From JAIVJM01 sp963816985 (GTDB lineage Bacteria; Acidobacteriota; Blastocatellia; Pyrinomonadales; Pyrinomonadaceae), in contig CAWFMF010000004.1 of NCBI GenBank assembly GCA_963816985.1, positions 2,480,001-2,544,000 of the forward strand: a DNA stretch of 64,000 bases. Direction: 5' to 3'. A program made the translations under genes and the position numbers. The notes below the pieces were generated by a model that made no database searches, was not told the origin of the DNA, and was given only the letters and a program-made list of their open reading frames with translations. Positions 58,425 through 64,000 of the stretch are shown one piece after another (the stretch's first letter is position 1; each line of letters opens with the position of its first letter).

Positions 58425-58976
58425 ATGTTGAGACGCTTTTCGAGATTCGCCTCGCTCTTCGCGCTGCTGTGCGTGTTGGGCGTGGCGGCGCACGCGCAGG
58501 ACTCGCCGACGGTCGTGCTGGTCGTCCGTCACGCCGAGAAGGCCGCCGACGGCGGCGACAACCCCGGACTCAGCGAGGCGGGCGTGAAGCGCGCGCAGGA
58601 GTTGGTCGAGCTGGCCGAGGAGGCGGGCGTGACGGCCATCTACACCACGCAGTTCAAGCGCTCGCAGGACACCGCCAAGCCTCTGGCCGCGCGCCTCTCG
58701 ATACCCGTGACGCCCGTCGAGATTAACCGCGAGAACGCGGGCGCGTACCCCTCGAAGCTCGCCAAAGACATTTTGGCGAAGCACGCCGGTCAGGTGGTGC
58801 TCGTCATCGGCCACAGCAACACCGTCCCGGCCATCGTCGAGGCGTTTGGCGCGACACGCCCCGCCGCCATTGACGACGCCACCGAGTTCGACCGCGTCTT
58901 CGTCCTCGTCGTGCCAAAGTCGGGCGGCGTCAAAGTCGTCAAGACGCGCTACGGGCAGCCGCGCAAGTCGTCTTAA
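58425..58976 (+). CDS. Secreted histidine phosphatase (phosphoglycerate mutase-like)
   Basis: ATG 58425 (AAGGAG 10 nt upstream) starts a signal peptide (SRFASLFALLCVLGVAAHA). The catalytic RHAEK motif is near residue 36 and the second histidine in VLVIGHSNTVPA near residue 130. The 183-residue protein belongs to the histidine phosphatase clan with a periplasmic location; the substrate is unknown. Confidence 0.88.
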   Translation: MLRRFSRFASLFALLCVLGVAAHAQDSPTVVLVVRHAEKAADGGDNPGLSEAGVKRAQELVELAEEAGVTAIYTTQFKRSQDTAKPLAARLSIPVTPVEINRENAGAYPSKLAKDILAKHAGQVVLVIGHSNTVPAIVEAFGATRPAAIDDATEFDRVFVLVVPKSGGVKVVKTRYGQPRKSS

Positions 58977-58977
58977 G

Positions 58978-59032
58978 AGTGAAAGTGAAAAGGCCCTCCG
59001 GTTAGTCGCCGGAGGGCCTTTTCACTTTCACT
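58978..59032. terminator. Long terminator hairpin
   Basis: Two 24-nt arms (58978-59001 and 59009-59032; AGTGAAAGTGAAAAGGCCCT core) with a 7-nt loop lie just after the phosphatase stop. Confidence 0.85.
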
Positions 59033-59068
59033 GGGAGGCAGGGACGTGAAGATTATATAGTATGCCTT

Positions 59069-59768
59069 GTGAAAATGCTTATCACAATTGAGGAATTAAA
59101 GACTTACCGAGCGCACGCCCCGGTTCCTCTTGAGTGTGAGAACTGCGTTGTAGTCTTTCATAAGCCGAAATGTGATGTCCTGACATCGTTGAAAGGGAAC
59201 CCGCAGTTTGCCTTACGTTTTTGCTCTCTCAAGTGCTATCACATTAAAGCGAGTGAAAGACACTCACACTGAAGTCGCATGCGAACAGTGCGGTAAACTA
59301 GTGGTCAAACAAACGAGTTGGCTGAAAAATAATCGGCATAATTTCTGCTCAAGCTCATGTAACGCAAAATTTCAGAACGCGCATAAAACGTTAGGAAGGT
59401 CGAGGAAAAGTAAAGCGGAAACCTATTTGGCGGAGTTAATCCGCGCCGACTTCAAAGAACTTTTAGTCGAAGAAAATTCCAGGGCCGTGCTTCCTTCGGG
59501 GCTTGAGCTAGACCTGTATATGCCGACGCTTAGTTTGGCAGTGGAACTTAACGGGCCGCTTCATTTCTTCCCGATTTACGGGAGTGAAAAGCTACGGTCA
59601 ATACAAGATAAAGATTTGAAGAAGGAGTCTGAGGCACTGTCTGTCGGATGTAAGCTGATTACCGTAGACATTTCACGCATTAAGTATTGGCGCGAGACGC
59701 AGACATTCATTGATGAAAAGTATAAAAACACGATCAAGCCGCTGATAAAAAATATAAAGGCCGGATGA
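59069..59768 (+). pseudogene. Zinc-finger nuclease (Vsr/DUF559-like fold), frameshifted
   Basis: Frame 1 (59069-59272) ends ...CSLKCYHIKASERHSH and frame 2 continues TEVACEQCGKLVVKQTSW. Removing one A from the AAA at 59256-59258 joins them as KASEDTHTEVACEQCG, giving about 232 residues. The protein then has two zinc-finger units (CENC/CSLKC and CEQC/CSSSC) and a nuclease domain with LPSGLELDLYMPTLSLAVEL followed by NGPLHFFP and DKDLKKESEA, the ELDxxxPxLxLAxExxG...DxxK layout of Vsr/DUF559 endonucleases. It is AT-rich and lies between the rRNA genes and tRNA-Gln, with its own terminator at 59758. GTG 59069 or ATG 59075 starts it. Confidence 0.65.
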
Positions 59769-59785
59769 TTAGTCCGGCCTGTATG
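59758..59785 (+). terminator. Terminator at the end of the nuclease gene
   Basis: AGGCCGGA (59758-59765) pairs with TCCGGCCT (59773-59780); the stop codon is in the stem. The U-tract is weak. Confidence 0.55.
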
Positions 59786-59789
59786 ATTT

Positions 59790-59860
59790 CTGGGAGGCAG
59801 GGACTCGAACCCCGAAAGCCTGATCCAGAGTCAGGTGTGATACCATTTCACCACCTCCCA
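59790..59860 (-). tRNA. tRNA-Gln (CTG anticodon)
   Basis: On the minus strand TGGGAGG pairs with CCTCCCA, discriminator G at 59790. The anticodon arm CCTGA-CTCTGGA-TCAGG gives CTG. The D arm and TTCGAGT loop are normal. CCA is not encoded. Confidence 0.93.
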
Positions 59861-60023
59861 ATACCGCTGTCGGTAAGATTGAATTTAAGGGTGGCGGCGG
59901 CGGTTGTCAACCGCGCGGACGTGGTTTTAAAAACGGCCCGGCGCGCGAGCCCACGGGGCGCACGCGGGGAGGGGCGGGGACGCGACCCGCGCCATCGAGT
60001 CTGCTGCGGAGGTGAAGAAACCG

Positions 60024-60365
60024 ATGAGTGAAAACGAGCCGCAGGCGGGCGGGACGGAACCCGAAAGTGAGACGCAGGCGCAGGACGCGGCCTCCGAGTA
60101 CGAGGAGCGTCTGACCGAGTTCGCCGACCTCGCGGCGCGTGTGCGTCACGAAATCAACAACCCTCTGACGGGCCTCATCGGTCAGGCGCAATTGCTCTTG
60201 CGCGAGGAGCTGAGCGAGACGGCGCGGCGGCGCGTCCAGACCATCGAGCAGCTCGCCAACCGCATCCGCGACACCGTGGCCGAGCTGCGCGCCGTGCAGC
60301 GCCCCAACCCGAACGCCACGCGGGAGGGCGAGGGGCAGAAGACGGAAGCCCCGCCCCGACATTGA
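60024..60365 (+). CDS. Orphan HisKA (dimerisation/phosphoacceptor) domain protein without ATPase
   Basis: ATG 60024 follows GGAGGT by 10 nt. The 113-residue protein has an acidic disordered N-terminus and one helical hairpin with the H-box RVRHEINNPLTGLIGQAQLL, like sensor kinases (His about residue 46), but no HATPase_c domain after it; a Pro/basic tail ends the protein. It could be a phosphotransfer partner or a degenerate kinase. No adjacent response regulator is visible. Confidence 0.7.
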   Translation: MSENEPQAGGTEPESETQAQDAASEYEERLTEFADLAARVRHEINNPLTGLIGQAQLLLREELSETARRRVQTIEQLANRIRDTVAELRAVQRPNPNATREGEGQKTEAPPRH

Positions 60366-60391
60366 AACCCTCCGACACAAGGCACAAAAAG

Positions 60392-60428
60392 AATGCGTGG
60401 CGACTCAAAGCGCCACGCATTTTTCTTT
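60392..60428. terminator. Terminator between convergent genes
   Basis: AATGCGTGGCG (60392-60402) pairs with CGCCACGCATT (60411-60421), followed by TTTCTTT. The A-rich upstream side makes it usable on both strands. Confidence 0.88.
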
Positions 60429-60459
60429 GTCGGGTGTTGAATGAAGTGTCGCGCGCCGC

Positions 60460-61128
60460 TTATTGATTCCTCGGTCGCCGCATGATGGTGATCACCTCGC
60501 TGCCGCCGAAGAAGGTCGCGCCCACCGAGACGCCGACGAACTGGTAGCCCGACTCCGCCGCTTCGAGCAGCTCCTTCTGCATGGTGGAAGTCTTCTTGGT
60601 GGCGAGCAGCTTGTACTCCCAGAGCTTGGGCTGGGCTTCGAGGTCGCGCTCCAGAATAATCATCACCTCAGTGCCGAAGGTCTTCTTGAAGACGGTCTCG
60701 CCCCTGTGCTCGAAACCCGCGTCGCCCGCCTCCTGCATCTCCTTCTGCATCGTCCCGGTCTTGGTCGTCGCCAAAAGCTTGTACTCGTAACGCTGCTTAT
60801 GGTCGGCGCCCCTGACGCGCGACATGATGACCAGAGCTTCGTCGCCGCCCCAGAACGTCGGGCCGCTCACCACGTCGCCGAAGCGGTAGCCCGCCGCCGC
60901 CGCTTCCTTCATCTCCTTCTCCATCGTGCTCGTGCGCTTCGTCGCCAGCAGTTTGTATTCGAGCATCACGTCCGAAGGCTTCGAGTCGCCGGGAGGCTGT
61001 GCCGCCGCCGTTTGTCCGGCGGTCGTCGCCGCCGGGGCGGAAGTCGAGGGGGCCGAGCCTTCCTGCGCCGCGGCGTTCAGGCCGAGAGCAGACAGGCAAA
61101 CGAAGAGCGTCAAAAATCGCCTTAACAT
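60460..61128 (-). CDS. Secreted protein with three tandem DUF4177-like repeats
   Basis: A signal peptide (FLTLFVCLSALGLNAAAQ) and a Ser/Ala-rich linker precede three copies of a unit of about 55 residues: YKLLATKRTSTMEKEMKEAA, YKLLATTKTGTMQKEMQEAG and YKLLATKKTSTMQKELLEAA, each followed by AGYxFxGxxxxxTFFGGxE and a hydrophobic strand. The unit resembles DUF4177. Tandem triplication in a secreted protein suggests a structural or binding role; none is known. Confidence 0.75.
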   Translation of the reverse strand: MLRRFLTLFVCLSALGLNAAAQEGSAPSTSAPAATTAGQTAAAQPPGDSKPSDVMLEYKLLATKRTSTMEKEMKEAAAAGYRFGDVVSGPTFWGGDEALVIMSRVRGADHKQRYEYKLLATTKTGTMQKEMQEAGDAGFEHRGETVFKKTFGTEVMIILERDLEAQPKLWEYKLLATKKTSTMQKELLEAAESGYQFVGVSVGATFFGGSEVITIMRRPRNQ

Positions 61129-61192
61129 CTTAAATCTCCATTTCGGGGTTATGGCTTACTCATGAGTCGCGCCGACGAGCCGGCGCAGAGAT

Positions 61193-61372
61193 TCAGGAAT
61201 CGGCCCGCCACGCTTTGCCCGTCTCCGTCGCCTGCTTCGCGCTCCACGAAAGATACGCCTCGGAGGGTTGGGCCGCAGCCGACGCTTCCGGGGAGTTCGC
61301 CTGCCCGCATACGGTCAAGGCCATGGCGGCGACGACGGAGGCGCACAGCAACACGCGCGTGAGGAAGTTCAT
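61193..61372 (-). CDS. Small secreted protein (59 aa)
   Basis: On the minus strand an ATG at 61372, preceded by AAAGGAAACCCC, begins MNFLTRVLLCASVVAAMALTV (signal peptide, cut here for length), then a short mature part (SAKQATETGKAWR) ending at the TGA 61193-61195. The mature peptide would be about 35 residues. No family is recognised. The frame is short, so confidence rests on the signal peptide and ribosome site. Confidence 0.55.
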   Translation of the reverse strand: MNFLTRVLLCASVVAAMALTVCGQANSPEASAAAQPSEAYLSWSAKQATETGKAWRADS

Positions 61373-61478
61373 GGGGTTTCCTTTCGATTGGGGCGCAAGA
61401 GGGCGAGCGCGGACGGGAGACGGCGCGTCTAATGGAAAACAAATACGTGTCGGTCGGGAATTGTGACCGTCAGAGAGG

Positions 61479-61518
61479 ACGCGCCGCCCGGCTCCGAAGA
61501 TGATGCCGGGCGGCGCGT
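61479..61518 (-). terminator. Hairpin downstream of the radical SAM gene
   Basis: ACGCGCCGCCCGGC (61479-61492) pairs perfectly with 61505-61518. The U-tract is poor, so termination is not certain. Confidence 0.5.
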
Positions 61519-61531
61519 CGGGTGTCGGCGT

Positions 61532-63511
61532 TTAGCGCGTGAGCACTTCTTCCGCGCCCTCTTCGACGAGGTAAGGCGTCGCGGCGGGCGCGGGCGGCGC
61601 GTCGGCGTCCTCGGCGAGAATCTGGTGGACGATGGGGAGCGAGAGCGTGCGCGCCTTCTCGATGCCGGGGACGTGCTTGCCCTTGGCGTAGACGGGGTGG
61701 CGACCGTTCTCCTTGTACCACTCGGCGAGCCCGGCGGTCTTGTGCATCTCCTCGATGATCTGCCGCCAGCCGACGCCGGTGTTGTAGGCGCAGAAGGAAA
61801 TCTCGCCCTCCTGCGTGCCGTAGGGGATGACGCACATCTCGGTGCGGCGGAAGTCGTAGTTGAACAAGTCCTGAAACCACATGCCCTCGACGCAGAGGAC
61901 GCGCCACACGTCCGAAGGGTCTCCGGCGTCTTGCGTCTTCATGCGGTCGTTGCGGTCGGAGTTCGAGTTGGCCGAAGAGGGCTTGAAGAGGTTGATGATC
62001 TGCGAGATGGGGAAGCCTTCGGGCGCGCGCTCGGCGTGGAAGCTGCGCATGATGGCCATGCCGAGCTGCGCCATCGTGAGCTTCTTGCCGCGCGCCGTGT
62101 CGGTGATGACGGCCACGTCCTTCATGAACTGCTCGTAGTCGAAGAAGTCGAAGAGCGACTTGAACTCGCCGGTCTGCCGGTTGACGACGATGAGCGTGAA
62201 GATGCCGCAGTTCGGGTGGCAGTTACACGAAGACCAGCCCCACGGCGCGTCCGCGCCTTGCAGCATGTCCATGACCGAAGTGAACGCCGAATACGAAGAG
62301 AGCGGGAACCAGTCGCGCAGGGGCTTGAGGCGTCCGTCGAGTTGCGTGTCCAAGTCCTCGGCCATCCCGGCGAGCGTGTATCGCTGCTGAAGGCGAACTT
62401 CGTCGGGCACGTCCTCGTCGCGGCCCGTGAAGGAGACGGGCTGGAAGGCGATGGTCTGCACCTTGTCAATGTTCTGGGCGGCGAACTCGACAATCTTGCC
62501 GATGGCGTCGTTGTTGACGGTGTTGACGATGGTCGTCACCAGCGTGACCTTGATGCCGACCGAGGCCAGATTCTCAATCGCCCTAAGCTTCACGTCGAAG
62601 AGGTTGCCGACGCCGCGGTGCGCGTTCTTCTCTTCCGAGACGCCGTCGAACTGAAGATAGACGCCGTGCTGACCGGCCTCCTTCGCCTGCTTACAGAATT
62701 CGATGTCCTCGGCGTAGCGGATGCCGTTCGTCGCCGCGAGGATGCGGTAGAAGCCGACCTTCTTGGCGTAGGCCACGGCGTCGAGGAAGTAGGGCGACAG
62801 AGTAGGCTCGCCGCCGGAGAAGAGGATGATGATCTGTCGCTTCGGCTTGAAGGAGACGGCGCGGTCTAGAATCGCCTTGGTGTCCTCGAACGTCGGCTCG
62901 TGGACGTAGCCGACCTGATTGGCGTCCATGAAGCACGGGTTGCACATCATGTTGCAGCGGTTCGTGAGGTCAACGGTCAGAACAGCGCCGCGCCCGAACT
63001 GGATGTTGGAAGTGCCGTGCTTGTGGACGTGCGTGTCTTCGGCGGAGCGGAAGTCGCGCCCGTAGAAGAGCTTTTCCACGCGCTCAAGGAAACGCGCGTC
63101 GGTCGCCATCAAGTCTTTGAACTCGCCGTGCTGCGGGCAGGTCTTCTGCATGAAGACTTGACCGTCCTCCTCGAAAATCTGCGCCTTGATTTCGCCGGGG
63201 TGCGTGTGCATCAGGGTTTCGAGCGGCGTCGTGCCGTTGATGACGGCGGTGCGGACTTCCTTGACGCAGGTCGGGCACAGGGAGTCGGTCTCGCGCGGGA
63301 AGCCGAGCGGCGGCGCGCTGCGCTCGTAAGACTTGAGGAGCGGCCCCGGAGCCCACGTCGGGCGGATGGCCTCGCCTTCGGGCAGAAGGCGGTTGACGGA
63401 CTGGAAAGCCTTCCACGCCACGTCCGAGAGGCCCGAAATCAGCCGGGAGGTTTTGACCCCGCTGAACCGGGCTTTCTCCGTTTCTCCCCGGCGGAATTGA
63501 TCGCTGAACAA
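61532..63511 (-). CDS. Radical SAM protein resembling tetraether/membrane-spanning lipid synthases (Tes/Mss)
   Basis: TTG 63511 has AAGGAG 9 nt upstream. The 659-residue protein has an N-terminal zinc-ribbon-like set (LCPTC, C79/C82, and CPQHG, C125/H128), then the radical SAM motif CNMMCNPC (C185, C189, C192) in a VDLTNRCNMMCNPCF context, FSGGEPTLSPYF, a further cysteine patch SSCNCHPNCGIF and the C-terminal CVIPYGTQEGEISFCAYN. This set matches archaeal Tes (GDGT synthase) and its bacterial relatives that join or cross-link fatty acyl chains into membrane-spanning lipids. Acidobacteria make such lipids. The identification is from family knowledge, not from a search. Alternative: another radical SAM with SPASM-like auxiliary clusters. 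Confidence 0.75.
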   Translation of the reverse strand: MFSDQFRRGETEKARFSGVKTSRLISGLSDVAWKAFQSVNRLLPEGEAIRPTWAPGPLLKSYERSAPPLGFPRETDSLCPTCVKEVRTAVINGTTPLETLMHTHPGEIKAQIFEEDGQVFMQKTCPQHGEFKDLMATDARFLERVEKLFYGRDFRSAEDTHVHKHGTSNIQFGRGAVLTVDLTNRCNMMCNPCFMDANQVGYVHEPTFEDTKAILDRAVSFKPKRQIIILFSGGEPTLSPYFLDAVAYAKKVGFYRILAATNGIRYAEDIEFCKQAKEAGQHGVYLQFDGVSEEKNAHRGVGNLFDVKLRAIENLASVGIKVTLVTTIVNTVNNDAIGKIVEFAAQNIDKVQTIAFQPVSFTGRDEDVPDEVRLQQRYTLAGMAEDLDTQLDGRLKPLRDWFPLSSYSAFTSVMDMLQGADAPWGWSSCNCHPNCGIFTLIVVNRQTGEFKSLFDFFDYEQFMKDVAVITDTARGKKLTMAQLGMAIMRSFHAERAPEGFPISQIINLFKPSSANSNSDRNDRMKTQDAGDPSDVWRVLCVEGMWFQDLFNYDFRRTEMCVIPYGTQEGEISFCAYNTGVGWRQIIEEMHKTAGLAEWYKENGRHPVYAKGKHVPGIEKARTLSLPIVHQILAEDADAPPAPAATPYLVEEGAEEVLTR

Positions 63512-63848
63512 GACTTTTTCTCCTTGAAGACTCTAAAAAAACTAAATTATGACCGTGACTTACAGGAGGAACGCGTGCCCCCCGGCGGTGGAAGTCCGAG
63601 AATCGGCTCCCACGTCTGAATTTTGTCGTGCGGCGGGACACACTCTGACAGCCGGGATGATACCCGTATCTCCGAATAATCGCAAGACGTTACGCGCCCC
63701 AAAGGCCCGCCGAGGAGGCATCGCGGGACGGGTTGGCCGGGCGTCCCGGCCTCGCGCGCGCAGACTCTTCTGATGCCACTCCGGCCCGATTCGTTCGGCG
63801 TTTGCGGTGGCGGGGCCGGAGGCAGTAACATCGCGCGGAATCGAGCCT
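63512..63848. other. Intergenic region upstream of lpxA
   Basis: No gene is supported in these 337 bp; open frames on both strands look like GC-driven shadows. A divergent promoter region for the radical SAM gene and lpxA must lie here, and AAAAAAACTAAATTATGAC at 63535-63553 is the most AT-rich part, but no promoter pair is clear. Confidence 0.4.
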
Positions 63849-64000
63849 ATGGAAATCCACCCGACAGCCGTCGTCAGCCCGCGCGCCGAACTCGGAAGGG
63901 GCGTGCGCGTCGGTGCTTACGCCGTCGTCGAAGAGGACGTGACGGTCGGCGAGGGTTGCGAAATCGGGGCGCACGCGGTCATCAAAAAATTTACGACCCT
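63849..64000 (+). CDS. lpxA: Acyl-ACP--UDP-N-acetylglucosamine O-acyltransferase LpxA, N-terminal part (cut by window edge)
   Basis: The frame from ATG 63849 reads MEIHPTAVVSPRAELGRGV and continues with left-handed beta-helix hexads (VGAYAVVEEDVTVGEGCEIG, AHAVIKKFTTL) to the window end. This is the usual LpxA start. LpxA performs the first step of lipid A synthesis. It could also be a related hexapeptide acyltransferase such as LpxD, but the N-terminus fits LpxA. No close upstream gene is in operon with it. Confidence 0.75.
   Translation, partial: MEIHPTAVVSPRAELGRGVRVGAYAVVEEDVTVGEGCEIGAHAVIKKFTT

Noticed and set aside
63549..63773. 74-aa plus-strand frame upstream of lpxA
   Set aside because: Arg-rich composition without motifs or clear context; likely a shadow.

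Overview
The window is a GC-rich bacterial chromosome segment. Gene content suggests Acidobacteriota, probably class Blastocatellia: LpxA (Gram-negative outer membrane), BNR/sortilin-like and choice-of-anchor B secreted proteins, M16 peptidase pairs, a Tes/Mss-type radical SAM protein, abundant palindromic intergenic elements and the character of the 16S gene. This placement comes from reading the sequence, not from a database match.

Layout. 1-8.7 kb: end of a cytochrome-like protein, three small secreted proteins, dnaE and rlmN, the last two separated by a 213-bp palindromic element. 8.7-23.9 kb: ordinary envelope and proteolysis genes (M16 pair, Uup-type ABC-F, anchor-B/DUF4214 protein, beta-helix protein, TldE/TldD pair, MltF-like transglycosylase, GNAT). 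24.5-28.9 kb: a complete 4,345-bp IS1595-family transposon with perfect 24-bp terminal inverted repeats and an 8-bp target duplication. Its cargo is a Panacea-type pair, a three-gene toxin/antitoxin/SecB-like-chaperone (TAC) operon, a tRNA gene with a leucine-like body but a GGA (Ser) anticodon, and a small basic protein. 29-35 kb: a frameshifted BNR protein, CTP-dependent-type riboflavin kinase, MOSC protein and metallophosphoesterase. 35-46 kb: an accessory zone with a PA-IL-like lectin, a HEPN protein with tandem XRE regulators (one interrupted by TAG), a Pro/Ala-rich repeat protein, two RebB-like proteins, TMEM175, DUF4019, SanA and VOC genes, attC-like sites and an IS110/IS1111 remnant. 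46-52.6 kb: HtrA protease, MsrA, small secreted proteins and phosphoglucomutase. 52.7-58.4 kb: rRNA genes in the unusual order 23S then 16S on one strand, each with its own processing stem and no 5S or spacer tRNA. 58.4-64 kb: histidine phosphatase, a frameshifted zinc-finger nuclease, tRNA-Gln, an orphan HisKA-domain protein, a three-repeat secreted protein, a 59-aa secreted peptide, the Tes/Mss-like radical SAM enzyme and the start of lpxA.

The standout is the transposon. It combines two addiction modules on opposite strands, each with a palindromic operator candidate, and a probable isoacceptor-chimeric tRNA, all between intact transposon ends. The second is the inverted 23S-16S order. Two genes carry single-base frameshifts and one carries an in-frame TAG; these may be real decay or assembly errors.
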